This document shows positions 12,901 through 23,602 of a stretch of 64,000 bases of DNA, piece by piece. Source of the DNA: Paracyclopina nana (lineage: Eukaryota > Arthropoda > Copepoda > Cyclopoida > Cyclopettidae); the NCBI GenBank assembly GCA_019096065.1, contig JAGUCH010000002.1, positions 1,500,501-1,564,500 of the forward strand. The letters run 5' to 3'. The notes below the pieces were generated by a model. That model was given only the letters and a program-made list of their open reading frames with translations, was not told the origin of the DNA and made no database searches. A program made the translations under genes and the position numbers. Within the stretch, counting starts at the first letter, position 1; the number at the start of each line of letters is the position of its first letter.

Positions 12901-15900
12901 GTTATTGGAGTCAATTGACCAGAAAGAAGGGAGAGAACGCAATCTCAGTATTAGTACATAAGGCAGGAAGTGTCTTTTATTATGATCCATGGGGTTCTAA
13001 GGCCAGCCAGCCCAGCATAGATCTCTACTCGATACTCCAAATGAATACATTAATTACATCATCAGTCAAGTAATCAGAGCAAAAATCGACCAGCCCCAAT
13101 TTTAAAAAGTTGACATCTATCGAATTTTCAGATTTATGCTCTCTTTTCCTCAAGCCAATCATGCACTGATGAAAGGAAATTGAATGGCCTTTTAATAAAG
13201 GGGAAAAAGGCCTTACCAAAGGTTGGCCTTCAGTGACCATTTCGTAGCTGATTTTGACACTGTCACTGCATTTGAAAAAGCACTGCAATCAACAGTGGGA
13301 TTTTTGTTCCAATGAATTTCTGCTTTAGCTGGCTGATGACACGTTTTTCTCTTTCCTCCTCCTCTTCTAAATGGTACATATATACTTTATACTAGGAGCT
13401 GCTGCTGCTGCTTCAGCTCAGAGCACGCCTTTCACTCCCCTCCCTCACTTTCTGCTGCCAGGCTCAACTGCCCAGGGAGAGAGGGAAGGAGAGAAAGCCA
13501 GGAGTAATGATGATGCCATGAAAAGGGAGGGATGGAACCTTTCAGAGGGATCCTACTGTGTTCCCCTAAACAGGGGCCCCAGAAGCTCCATCCCCTTAAT
13601 AAACTCCCTTACATTTGTTTAATAATCTAAAAAAAATAATTTTGAAAGCATTATTGAAGGCAAGCTAATTTTTTAACAAAGCTGTTTACATTTTAGTGGC
13701 AAAACTAACATTCTAGAATGCAGAAAAAATGACAACAATGGAAGAGTTTCACGTTTTTCATCCTAGCAATAGCAATATACACAGGAAATGTGAGTAGCAA
13801 AATAGATATATTCATTATTAATAAAAATGCTTCATAGTTCATTCTAGTTATAGAAGTAAGCTAGTCACTCAACATAATAAAAGTTAAAGTGCTAGAATTT
13901 AGAATTTAAATCAAATTTTGATAATAGACCAAAAAATTAAAAGTTTATTTCAGAATAGCACTCAGAGGTCTAGACACTGCTATGAAATAATGAATAAATC
14001 ATTTTTCCCCCTATTGCTACATTGCAATGATTGGTTTGCATGTCATGTCAAACATGTGAGAGAAATAGCTGTAATACTGGAAAAATCACTTCACAGTCCC
14101 ACACAATAGAATGTCTTTTACAACCCGGCTGGTCTTAAAATGGGAGAGTGTGAGGGAGGGTGGGTGAAGTTAGCCCCTCTCCCTCCCTCCCTTTTCTCCC
14201 GCGCTTAGCTGAGTAGCCGTGGATCAATATTAGTGCTTTCTCCTTCGCAGTCCAAGCTCGTGGCACACCCAACGGACCTTCCACGCCTAAGACAAGTACG
14301 AACAGGGTCATTTTGCACCAGAATCATTGTCAACGTTCGCCGCCTACAAACTAAGATTCCTAATTTAAATTCCCCTGCCAAGAAAAGGGAAATTTCAGCT
14401 TGAGACACTTAAAAGAATCAAAACAGGCAAATGTGCATGAATGTGGAGAAGTATTCAAATAAAATGGCGGGAAAATAATTTGTTGTAGTATTGACTGTAT
14501 TAGTGCTGTAAAACAGCTGGAATGGGCTTGAAAAAAAAGGGAGGCGACCCGCCGGGCCATTTTTCGTCACCTCGTACATAGAAGAAAAGTTGGAGTAACT
14601 CTAGACCCGGGCAAAAGAAAGAGAGCTTACAACTGCATAATAGAACGGCTGTAGTTTGAACGAGCTCTCTTGATTTAGGACAAACAAAAGCACTTCCGTA
14701 TCGGAAATGCAAGTCTCCATACATCTCAGAAAAGCTCAGTGACCTTTCGCACAAATCGGGTCAAACTAGTGACTGAAGACTAGTTTTAGCTGATAGAAAA
14801 CCCTTCAAAGACACTCAAGCTGATAATTCTTGTGTTATGAATAAACGTTAGCAACGCTTGCTTACATTGTAAATTAAACGATACTTTTACTAAGGCATAT
14901 ATTTTTATGAAAAAAAGGTTGGTATATAGATTGCATGACAACACCCCACCAGAACTTTGGTTCCCAATTCGAGAATGAATGTTACGCGATTCCTCCAGAG
15001 TACGTATTCGGTAAAGAATCGTTCTACGATTTTGTCTCGATTAGTCAGTTAATTTGGCTCATAGAAATAATCATTGATGATTATTACTCGAATTCTTGGC
15101 AAAGAATCTTTAACAAAAATCTCGATAAACATTCTTAGATGAATATTACTTGAATATTCAAGAACTATTCAGTAATGTTCAATTCAACAACTTTTCAATA
15201 ATGAATACTTTTTGATAATTCAAGAGCTATTCAAGAACTTTCAATCATCAACTTTTCAACAATAAATTATGCTTAATTTTTCAAGAACTATTCAGTAATG
15301 TTCATTTCAGCAACTTTTCAACAACGAAAGCTTCTTGACAATTTAAGAACTATGCAAGAGCTTATGTTCAGTTGCTTTTCAATAATGAATGAAACTTGAA
15401 TGTTCAATTACAATTCAGGAATGTTCATGTCAATAACTTTTCAAGAATGAATATTTTTTCTTAATTACGATCGCCGTCATTTAGCGCTAAAAGTTACTAA
15501 AAATGCAAAATAGAGGGCGTATCAACCCTCGTGCAAACTCACGGCAACATTTTCGCGCAAAAACTTAGAGGGCGGAGCTTAACATAGGATCCAGAGGTGG
15601 CAATTTGAATTAGCTGTCAAACTGGCATTTTTATCAATTAATCAACAGAATCGTACTGCAGCACTGATCAAATTGAGACCTTCCTTACAAAAGTTTGGGC
15701 GATTTTAAAAGCAAGTTCTAGCTCAAAATCTGTTCTTTAGTTCCAAATGGCATTTTTTCAATGTTTTCTGACCCAGAGGCTTGAATTTTGGGTGTTTTGT
15801 TTCATTGACTTTTCAAATAGAGCAATGACGCCAACAGAATCTACTAAAATGCCTATTAAGTGGGCTCCATAAATCCTAGATCGAGGTCATTTTCGATCCG

Positions 15901-18900
15901 TCTATTCTACTTAGTGCAAGCTGCTGGGAAGAAACTGCCGCTAAAAATAAGCGCGATGCTCAAGATCGTCTCTGATATGTAGCATGTATGGGCCAATCGA
16001 CCTGAATTCTGACCAATTTTTACGAAAATGGTACCAAAATGATCACCATTAATCAAGGATCTTAGGTATCAGAATGACAATAAGTGAAATCAATGAATTC
16101 TCAAAAAAAAATTTCGGCTTTTTGTTTATGTTTGATGACGTCACATCTGCAAATGCTTTTAGCGCCATCTGTTGCAGGCCTTTCAACTAAAATGTTGAGT
16201 TTGACGGCGATCGTAATTCAAGAACTATTCACATACTTTTGTTTGGGAACTATTCATTATAAATACTTTTTCACAGTTTTAAGAGCTATTCAAGAAGTTT
16301 TAATTTCAGCAATCTTTCAATTAAGTATGCTTCTTGAGCAGTCAAGAACTATTCAGTGACATCTGGACTTAAAAGACATTTCCAAGTACTCTAAAAATTA
16401 AAGCTAGCTCCATCTAGAGTATGTTATGCACAATATTACAGCTAAAAAAAGCCCAAATCAGAGTGGGACATCTGTGGTCTAGAGGCAAGGCACTGGATTC
16501 CGAATCTGAGGTTTGTGGGTTCAAGTCCACCCTGGGTAAACTTTCATACTAGCTTTTCTACCTTTCTTTCTTTCAGAAATAATCCATCATTGTTTAAAGA
16601 AAGAGTAAGCCTAATCAAAAAGCTAGAAAGCTGCAAAAAATTAATTTTTGACAGGTCCTTGAATAGTAGCTGAAATCAAGTCCTTGAATACTAACTGAAC
16701 TCAATTCTTGAAAAGTTCCTGAAAAGTTCCTGAATAATCTGCTGAAAGTGGCTAAGCATAAGAGATAATCAGGAAACAATCAACTTTGAATATCAGTTAC
16801 ATTTCATCAGCAAATTGATTTCTCAGCATTGAATTCCGTCACCGATTTGCTACCGAGACAAGTAATCATCAAGAACTAAAATCAACCATGATAAGTAATC
16901 GATTGTTTAATGAAAAAAAGGGAAAAGTTCTCGTGGGGCATATTGGTCATGCACATGATGGCTACATTAAAATTGGATGCCGAATGGATTGTCGCTAAAT
17001 ACATACATTGTTTCAAAATCACAATTAAAATCAGCAAGTCTGACCTTTGAGGGTTTTCTTGATGCAAAAACTAGTTCGCTAGATCTAGTTTAAACATATT
17101 TGCAAGAATGGTAACTGAGATTCTCTGATGAAAAAGGAGGATTAGCGACGCATGCTATATGCTGTATATTTGCACATGTCAACAAGTAAACAACCTCATG
17201 AATGTTCAAGGTTAAGTAGAAATAGCACTCTCACCAATCGCTTTATTCCATGATGTTGTTGTTCTTGTTGTTGCTGTTGCTGCTGCTGCTGATGGTGGAA
17301 TCGATTGTCAACATATCTGTTGTCTTCTGGCATTTTCACAAATTATTTCACTAGTAGCAAAACAAAAGGTTTGCCATCATTCTAGCAATAATGCTTTCGC
17401 TTCCACCACAACGAAGTTACTACTAACAAGGTTGCCTTATACCTTGCATATTATATGCTCAATTTATAGTCCTCGTTTCAACAGAGAAAAGCACACTTCC
17501 ACTGCTTTATAGCTCTCATAAAAAAGTAAGAGCAGCAAGCCCTTCTTCCTATTCATAACAATTTTGCCTACTTGAGTTGGATCAATAGTTTCTTTTTTCA
17601 AAATTTCATTGCTTTTCTAATAAGACTCTACTTGGTGCATGTGAGGACTCTGACTAAGTGTTGCAAAGCAACCACACTAAGCCCTGGCCTGGTGGGGAAA
17701 ATAATGAGAGGTTCGATTGGCTGGATCCCCACCAACCTGCTAATACACAAAGGTGTATTAGCACTTTCTACACCACTGAGCATTCATGGAGATTTTCGCC
17801 ATGATAATTTGTCACACTAACGCAGTAATGAGGTGCAAACAGAGCATTACAAAGTATGTCTCAAAAAGCTTTGGCAAGAAACTGAAAGTCCACAAGATGC
17901 TAATGTCTTAACAAAGCTAGTAAACTGCATGAAAAAAAAGCTTTAAAAAGCTATTTGATACTCTGAAAAGCAGTTCAGATTCAGCCATTTATTAGCATTA
18001 TAACTACTTCAATTTCTGATACATGTTTTAAGCAACCAGAATACATAAAAAATTATCTTTGAATCTAAATCATACATCAAAATATTTAAGTGTTTTTAAA
18101 AAGTAAAAATTGTGGATACTTGATTACAGCGCCATCTCAAGTCTAAGAAGCAATTTTGAGAATTACGCTGTAAATATGTATCGGCTGTATCCGGTAGGGA
18201 AGAGCCTTGAATTTCGGGGCTCACAAGGCATTACTCTATGAATACAACACTTTTGAAAGCCCTGAATACACATTTTATGCTATATGTAGGCGAGCGCGTA
18301 AAGGCACGCCCGCAAGCCACGCAATACAGTACAGCAAGGTATTTTAATGCCAAGCAGACAGCGTATTTTCCTTACAACATTGTGTTGTATTTCTGCACGC
18401 AAAAGCAAAGAAGCTCTTTATGCCAATCTGCACCTTACAATGGACTTGTTTTTGCTAGCAACAGCAAAAATACAACCGATGGCAAACCTTTGTTCAATAA
18501 ACACACTATTATATAGTAGTGCATGTGTTTCTGTATCAAAGAGTGCTTACAGACTGGCATATAGCAAAACCATCTTATGAGGCAAACTCCATTTGTTTTA
18601 GGGAGGAGCTTTTCCCATCGCCGTTGGCAGGATCCTGTCGGAATTACTATTTCCTACCAAAAAGTAGCCTTTCACTTAAAATCAAGCCTTCCTTCTAGCA
18701 TACATCCTAGTTTATTTCCCCACAATTCAAATCAAAACTATAGTGAGACTAACTAGCTTCACAGTTGCTAAATTAAATATTTCAAATAAAAACATACTAA
18801 AAATTATTTTTGCAATGGCTGGAGTTAATTGCAAAAAAGCAAAAACGTAAAAATGCAAAAATATCACACTTGAATTAATGGCTGAAACTGACAATGAATA

Positions 18901-21900
18901 AAGAAACATACAAAATAAGCAAGCTATGAAAATAAACTATTAATTGAATAAAAGCATCTTCACTAGAGAAATCGACATTTACAAAAATGTATTTTCGTGG
19001 GATTCAGATGGAATCCATCCATTGTGGTGATGATAAGAAAGAGGCAACTATTGTAAAAGGGGGAGGGGAGAAACAATAATGCATTCCTAATCCTGCTGCA
19101 ACTCTGCTGGGAAATTACATCTTCATACTTTTTAAGAGCAGTAATATTTCCACTACTATTTGGGCATGTCATAAAAGTTGGATTGCTCTGCAGTTTTTGG
19201 AACCCGCAAGGACCAATGAAACAGCCAAGCCAAGATTTATACCCCTTATTTTCAAAAGTGCTCAGACCTGGCTAATAGCAAAGACAAATACATCTCAATA
19301 CATCTTATTCGAAGTACTACGCTTACATTCCGATACACTTATTTAGAGCTAAAAGCAAGATGTATCTGGAGACCTTCAAGTAATTCCAGAAAATCCCCAA
19401 AAGTAATTACAAGAAGTCAACCATGACGACGACGAAATTGAGCAGAAGCCCCAAAATGTATTTCAGTTTCCAGATACAGACGAAACTACTACAGTGGCCT
19501 TTTTATGGTACAAAGAGTTGATGGATGCTGACATGACACAAAAAGTTTACTTAAGATGCCAAGAATATATTGGATACATCTCTTAATGCAGAGTCGTTGT
19601 TGTTGTTGTTGCAGGTGTTTGCGTATCGGATACATTCTCACACGAGGGAAATACATTTTTCATCAATAATGTATTCGCAGGTGTATTGCATATCTTATTG
19701 GAATTCCCTCTCAAACTGAAGATTATTTTTATACCAAATCAAATAAGGTACATAAAAAATGCTAGAAATTAACTGTATTTCCCACAAATTAGTAAGATAG
19801 CACATTAAAAATACAATGTTTCGAATTCAAAAAGAAGTAAACAACTGCTTTGTCACATCAACAATTTTGGAAATAAGAATTGCAGTAAAATATCCCAAGT
19901 TGGGCTACTTTAGAGTAAGAAAAAGCTTGTATTTATCTGACTTACCTGTCCAAAAGGAGGACAGAAAAGCAAGGAATTTCGCTTCAACTCGTGGCTATCT
20001 TCAGGCAAAATGAGACAACTATTTTCCATTACACCTTCAACTGAAGCAAAAATAAACAGATACTTTTGTTATGCACTCACTAACTTCCTAAGCCAGACTG
20101 AGCACAAAAAGTCACCCCTTTCAATTATTTGAAAGTCTGACTGAACTTAAAAACACTAATACCTACAATATGGCAACATTTCAAGCCAAAAAAAACGGAG
20201 ATTTTTTTTCTATGCACATTGTTTTTTAGCATATTACAATGTACCAAAAAAATGGGATATTGCTTTGCATTTGACTAGTTAAAAGCTTTTATAGCAACTT
20301 AAAGTTTTGTCATTTTGGAGCGCTGATGCGCGCGAAAATGGAGATTATTGCCCATTGTGGACCAGTATATTTTGGCAGTTGAAAAATGTAGCAGCAATTA
20401 ACAAGTCATTAGCAGCTCTTCTTTTTCTTCCTCGGAAAAAAAGTTGGGAAAGCACTTTGCTCCAGACAAGCAATTCAAAGGGAGAGAGTTAAAAAAAAGG
20501 CTAAGGCCAAACAGCAATTTTTTAAAACCTTATTTCGAAACTATAAGAAAAAAAATTCCGGAATTAATTATGATTTGCTTGACTGATTATGAATTTTGTG
20601 TGTGAACCAAATAAACTAATTTTTTTGGCATATTTTTGGAGCCAACAATTATTTTCCAATCATAGATTTTGCGGTAATGAAATAAAAAGCAAACCATTCA
20701 TCTAATAACCTATGGCAAATAATCGAGGCCTTTGATCTTTTTCAGAATTGATAAATGGCATTTTCAGTATAACAGTGAATGCTTATCTGTGATTGTTTAC
20801 CATTTTAAGCCCACAAAGGCAAAAAATGGACTTTTTCTCACACTTGCAAACGATGAGGAATTGCTTAGTCAAATATTGACTCACTCTTGAATTCATGCGC
20901 ACAGAGGATTATTTCACCTTTTCAGCGCGCATAAAGAAAATTAAAAAGTCCAAAACCAAAAATACTCCTGTATTATGTAAACGTATTTGCTGAGGTGCGC
21001 GAAAAAATTGCAAAATCATCCACTGTGCAGAGTACTCATACAATACTTTAAAAAGGAAACATGAATTGCATCAAGTAAATTTTCTTTCTTTTTCAGGCTT
21101 TTTATAATGTGCATCAGACTGGAGCATTTCTTTCATAAAAGGTCAACTGAGAGACACAAAAAGAAATTTCCTGGTAATTTCACTTTCAAATCAGGTTTCA
21201 ATGACTCGCCTTTAATTTGCTATTTTGGCCAATTCACGACTTTCTAGCTGTTTTATCATTTCCCACACGCATCAACAAAATGCATTTGGGCAGAGATAAG
21301 CAATCTTGCAAAAAAAAAGATCAAATACCATGACTAAATAAGGCTAAATTCAGCACAGAGTTTAAGCTAAGCGACGCTAATTTAGTTAAGGCGCCAGCTT
21401 ACATAGGAAGGTGTTGCCAGATTTGTTTACCTTTTTTGGCATTTTTGAAGAGTGATTGGCAAATATATTCAAAAAAGGCCTGGTTATAGCTTTGAAATGA
21501 TTGATTATGAAAAAAAAATTGTGGTTGGCTTTGCTTAGCTAAAATGATGAAAATGTGCTACTTTCTTTTGCTGTAGTCCATTTTTATTAAAGTATCTCAG
21601 TTGCCCATGACATTTTGACATAGTAAAAAAGTCTCGCAACCTTTCATGCAGAACTGAGTCGAGGACATAAAAAGGGGTGTTTTCCAGTGCCAATAAATGG
21701 TGTCACAGCTGTTCTAGATCTATCATGAATAGGAAATAACAATAGCATGCAAATACTATATAGGATTTCTTTTTGTGTGCAATAATAATGGCCTTATTTT
21801 ATCCCCCAATCACGAACAAAAAGATAGTTTCCATTTCTACCCGTATTTAGCACATAGGACTATAACTCATTTTTTGGCTCGCATAAAAAGATTTTCAAGA

Positions 21901-23602
21901 ATTAATTTTTGCTTCAAAAACATGCATTTCAAATGAGCTTCTGCTGTGGGCTTTTCACATGACAGATGAAGAATTTACAGCTGATTTATCAAAAGTAGGA
22001 ATTCCAAACGAGTGAGTGAGTGATGATATAAAAGCCCAGTTTTCATATCTCGTCAAAAATTCCAGTTTTCTTGGAGATGTTTTTCCAAACGCAGAATTTG
22101 TCCAGAAAAGTCAATTTGGGCTAAAGTAGTCGACAATTGAAAAATTGCTGTGCTTGTTTACTTTGTGAGATGTGTGTGTGTATAAATGACATCATCACTT
22201 CATGGTCAAGAACTTTGGCGCAAAATGCAGAAATCCCACTTTTTCCTGCACAGTCACGAAGTTGTAGTAAAATAACACCTCAAAAGCACCTATACATAGC
22301 ACAGTAGGTTATTTCTCAGTTTGCCTCGCATAAAAACTATAATTTTAAAAAATTCCCAATTTTTGATTAAAATTAACATTCACAGTGTATTTTGAGCAAA
22401 TCAGCTGATGCTTTACCACGAATTTTGATGAAAATCCAGACTATTTAGCTGTATAGTTTTTTTGGTCTTTAATCTCAGATCAGGAATTTAATGCCAAAAA
22501 TAAGCATACAAAGCATTATATCTTGGAATCAATTGCATTGTTGTTTTTTGGCAGGATTGACGAAATAAATAAAATGAGATGTGAGCGCCCCCATTATAAA
22601 AGTGTGCATTTTGCAAACTAAACATAAAAAAAAACATTAAAAAAATCGAGTGATGACAGAGCTTTGTCATAAGTTATTCCTTGAGTTGCACAAAATCATG
22701 ATGAAAATTCAAAACATAACAGTCAACTTGACCTTCAGAGGCCAAAGTCCAAAATGAAAATTCCGCTGACAATTTCAGGCTCATAAAAAAGTTGAAATTG
22801 CTTACAATAAAAAACTTGCTGATGATGTGGTGAAAAGATCAGGCATTAAAATCACTCGTTGCCCAGATTTTAGATTGTATCTTTTTTGGTGCATTTTAAA
22901 AGGATCAGCCCAGAAGCAATTTTGGACGGTACAAAACTGGTTTTCGTTAAACCAAAATTGGTGTGGTAACTGCATTTTTTCCCCTCTTGATTTCCCCAGA
23001 ACACAAAAAAGGAACGCACCTTGCCAAAACATGTCAAGACATATTACGCCAAGATTTTTCCACGTTACTGGCTTTTTACAAAAATAAAATCATTGTAAGC
23101 AATTCACGGCGGATTTAAAATTCGTCACCCATCAGCTATGGCAAATAAGTTAACAGAAAAAAAGCAGAAATGGCAATTAATTTAGCATTTTTTACCACAT
23201 GAGGGAAAAAAGCTGGCGAATCGGCCACTGTGGTAAAGCTTGCCAAAAGGACCAGGGAAAATGAGGCCATTTTTTTCCAATTAGTGAAACGTAAACAAAG
23301 TCAGCCAATAAATGTCAAATCTCCTTAGATCTGAAAATTGCCGAAATTTCTGCTTTTCAAAACTGACGTGGTCACTTTTCTTGACCCGAAAAAGAGGAGC
23401 TTTTTTAAACTTCTTGACCTCTTCACAACCTTGACGACGACAAAAAGTGACAGCTGACGCAAAAAGGCAGCAAACAAGTTTAAACTTGTCTTACCTTATG
23501 ATGCCTGTTGGACTTTTTGGGTGCATGAATTGCGGCATGTTCGTCTTCGTTGTTGGCACAGTGGCCATTATTAAGGCCGTTGTTTTCCACGGCCACGGGC
23601 AT
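1..23602 (-). CDS. Ank: Ankyrin (24 repeats + ZU5/UPA), 3' end beyond window
   Basis: Membrane-skeleton adaptor that links ion channels and adhesion proteins to spectrin. Core coding exons in transcript order: a first exon (see alternatives), 12329-12228, 12169-12028, 11969-11766, 11043-10807, 10749-10057, 9628-9260, 9199-8675, 8457-8274, 8206-8096, 6625-6477, 5999-5857, 4630-4406, 4348-4188, 4130-4008, 3950-3862, 2958-2754, 501-312, 134-1. Every junction has GT/AG and the reading phases match throughout. The translation gives 24 consecutive 33-residue ankyrin repeats (TPLHxAAxxGH pattern), then a linker with [19 protein letters not shown], then ZU5 starting at [12 protein letters not shown]. 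This is the family's canonical order. The window ends inside UPA, so the rest of UPA, the death domain and the tail are missing. Resemblance to insect ankyrins is strong; the exact orthologue (Ank1 or Ank2) is not resolved. Confidence 0.95.
502..2753 (-). other. Ank: Ankyrin intron (2.25 kb)
   Basis: Apart from the 27-nt microexon at 1858-1884 I see no coding sequence. The stretch 1,140-1,520 holds loosely repeated AGCTTGAAGC/CTAGCATT words, a decayed minisatellite. Confidence 0.6.
1858..1884 (-). CDS. Ank: Ankyrin 27-nt microexon in second ZU5/UPA border
   Basis: Lies alone in the 2.25-kb intron 502-2753. It has a long pyrimidine tract (TTCTTTCTTTTCTTTTTTTC) before GCAAGCAG, and the donor is CAAAG/GTAATT. 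Phase 1 in and out: it inserts VFRKRSLKG between LLCSITG and [10 protein letters not shown]. The Arg/Lys/Ser content could create a phosphorylation site. Confidence 0.55.
4008..6625 (-). CDS. Ank: Ankyrin linker and first ZU5 domain exons
   Basis: Exon 6625-6477 carries [15 protein letters not shown], a conserved linker just after the repeats. Exon 5999-5857 starts with an Ala run and [11 protein letters not shown], a short charged stretch likely to be helical. Exon 4630-4406 opens ZU5 ([19 protein letters not shown], then VRVIIPPRK). Exons 4348-4188 ([28 protein letters not shown]) and 4130-4008 ([23 protein letters not shown]) complete it. ZU5 is the spectrin-binding part of ankyrin. The 5857/4630 junction (phase 2) gives ...STLKIG-FLVSF and is where two optional exons can enter. 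Confidence 0.93.
5231..5294. repeat. Short foldback with CTCF-like arm
   Basis: TGGCGCTCCAA (5231-5241) pairs perfectly with TTGGAGCGCCA (5284-5294). The right arm continues as GCGCCACCTAGCGG (5289-5302), whose complement CCGCTAGGTGGCGC matches a full CTCF core. Confidence 0.6.
5456..5476 (-). CDS. Ank: Ankyrin 21-nt microexon
   Basis: Strong acceptor (ATGATTTTTTGTCAG) and donor (GCCAA/GTAATT). It inserts QPMWRAK between ...STLKIG and FLVSFMVD and keeps phase 2. The MWR-basic-FLVSF end is shared with the 81-nt cassette. Confidence 0.5.
5618..5698 (-). CDS. Ank: Ankyrin 81-nt cassette exon
   Basis: Acceptor GTTTTTGAAG before 5698 and donor GAAAG/GTAGAC at 5618/5617. The 81 nt add 27 Ser-rich residues that end SVSSMWRE just before FLVSFMVD. 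Phase 2 in and phase 2 out. Its end resembles that of the 21-nt exon at 5456-5476 (PMWRAK), suggesting alternative or mutually exclusive use. Confidence 0.5.
7482..7520 (-). CDS. Ank: Ankyrin 39-nt cassette exon
   Basis: Flanked by CTTTTTACAG and CTCA/GTAAGTC. The 39 nt insert 13 residues ([13 protein letters not shown]) between LGQP and SEENMLGE. The previous exon ends one base into a codon, the cassette starts with GG and ends with A, and the next exon supplies GT, so the frame is kept exactly. Confidence 0.6.
7930..8035. promoter_or_regulatory. Intronic CRE/forkhead/E-box island in ankyrin
   Basis: Inside the intron between ankyrin exons 8206-8096 and 7520-7482. It contains TGACGTCA (7947-7954), the palindrome TGTTTACAAACA (7960-7971), CCACGTGG (7979-7986) and CpG-rich CGCGCG runs. 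This fits an enhancer or internal promoter. Confidence 0.5.
8274..12329 (-). CDS. Ank: Ankyrin-repeat domain exons (repeats 1-24)
   Basis: Eight exons encode the whole membrane-binding solenoid. Repeat 1 begins [19 protein letters not shown] in 12329-12228 and reads on through DINTCNA into [14 protein letters not shown]. The largest exon (10749-10057, 693 nt) holds seven complete repeats in phase 0. Exon ends fall at the same phase (0) from exon 12329-12228 to exon 9199-8675, so each could be skipped without a frameshift. Repeat 24 ([21 protein letters not shown]) is followed by a Thr-rich run and [10 protein letters not shown], as in insect and nematode ankyrins. Introns are 55-430 nt except for the 722-nt intron 11044-11765, which holds a tandem duplication. 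Confidence 0.95.
11044..11765 (-). repeat. Intronic tandem duplication, about 2.5 units of 225-245 bp
   Basis: The unit AATCCTAAGCATT...CACTCGGCATCA...TTCAAGTTGAAAAGC recurs at about 11,150, 11,373 and 11,617. On the minus strand each copy can be read as [14 protein letters not shown]-like residues. The copy adjoining exon 11969-11766 is open from the exon through the donor to a stop (ending [12 protein letters not shown]), while the other copies contain stops. See findings. Confidence 0.8.
13217..13282 (-). CDS. Ank: Ankyrin alternative 5' exon D (MVTEGQPL)
   Basis: A 66-nt exon bounded by TTGATTGCAG and CCTTTG/GTAAGG. It is open throughout ([14 protein letters not shown] then MVTEGQPL) and phase 0 at both ends. 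It can therefore act as an in-frame cassette after exons A-C or supply its own ATG at 13240-13238, giving [20 protein letters not shown]. Fly ankyrin N-termini have a similar short lead-in as I recall them, which is suggestive only. Confidence 0.55.
15463..16218. mobile_element. MITE-like element with 17-bp perfect TIRs
   Basis: AATTACGATCGCCGTCA at 15463-15479 and its exact reverse complement at 16202-16218 bound 756 bp without a transposase. It sits inside a tandem repeat whose units continue on both sides (TTCAAGAACTATTCA). The duplication could be AATT or TA, because the ends are self-complementary. It carries TGACGTCA (16136-16143) and GCGCCATCT (16162-16170). Confidence 0.75.
16466..16543 (+). 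pseudogene. tRNA-like pseudogene (Arg CCG-like)
   Basis: Has an A-box-like GTGGTCTAGAGG, an anticodon loop TTCCGAA (CCG) and a good B box GGGTTCAAGTCC. The T stem is one base short, the anticodon stem is mispaired and the 5' and 3' ends do not form an acceptor stem. Probably a dead tRNA or SINE head. Confidence 0.4.
17235..17333 (-). CDS. Ank: Ankyrin alternative first coding exon C (polyQ)
   Basis: The ATG at 17333-17331 opens 33 codons: [14 protein letters not shown], a CAG/CAA run coding about nine Gln, then [10 protein letters not shown] at a GTGAGA donor in phase 0. The join to [12 protein letters not shown] is in frame. The repeat-rich codons make length variation likely. No acceptor was judged convincing directly upstream, so a promoter near 17.35-17.55 kb is likely. 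Confidence 0.65.
17690..17763. other. Two strong hairpins
   Basis: TGGTGGGGA (17690-17698) pairs with TCCCCACCA (17726-17734). It is followed at once by a perfect 11-bp stem TGCTAATACAC (17738-17748) / GTGTATTAGCA (17753-17763) with loop AAAG. I do not recognise a known RNA. It could be a small structured RNA or a MITE remnant. Confidence 0.35.
19946..20040 (-). CDS. Ank: Ankyrin alternative 5' exon B (candidate)
   Basis: Good acceptor (pyrimidine tract then TTCAG before 20040) and donor (GGACAG/GTAAGT at 19946/19945). From the ATG at 20029-20027 it reads 28 codons, starting [15 protein letters not shown], and ends in phase 0, matching exon 12329. It could be a second exon whose start codon is used after a non-coding leader, or an internal exon, since the frame is open upstream of the ATG. 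No homology supports it beyond phase and splice quality. Confidence 0.5.
23495..23602 (-). CDS. Ank: Ankyrin alternative first coding exon A (distal)
   Basis: A 36-codon open exon starting [20 protein letters not shown] and ending KKSNRHHK at a GTAAGA donor in phase 0. Joined to exon 12329 it gives [19 protein letters not shown], closely like the Lys-rich N-termini of ankyrin-B ([14 protein letters not shown]). It lies in the most CpG-rich part of the window, beside E-box/CRE sites at 24,063-24,082. A very short upstream ORF (five codons, starting at the ATG in the TGATGGCTCGG context near 23,677) precedes it. Inferred from splice phase and context, not from transcripts. Confidence 0.7.

Larger units (their letters stand above)
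15140..16760. repeat. Degenerate tandem repeat (TTCAAGAACTATTCAG...)
   Basis: Units of roughly 60-70 bp built from TTCAAGAACTATTCAGTAA, TCAACAACTTTTCAATAATG and related words. Present at 15,140-15,462, again at 16,219-16,375 after the MITE, and weakly at 16,650-16,760. Confidence 0.75.
12330..17234 (-). other. Ank: Ankyrin intron 1 region, proximal part
   Basis: Holds exon D (13217-13282), a decayed about 60-70-bp tandem repeat (15,140-16,760) split by a MITE, and a tRNA-like pseudogene at about 16,470. The rest, including 13,300-15,130, shows no supported gene. Confidence 0.7.
17334..23494 (-). other. Ank: Ankyrin distal intron
   Basis: About 6 kb between 5' exons A and C. Besides exon B (19946-20040), the two hairpins at 17.7 kb and a CTCF-like GCGCCATCT (18129-18137), no coding sequence is supported. 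Confidence 0.6.

Noticed and set aside
16466-16543. Functional tRNA-Arg
   Set aside because: T stem is one base short, anticodon stem mispaired, and no acceptor stem can form.
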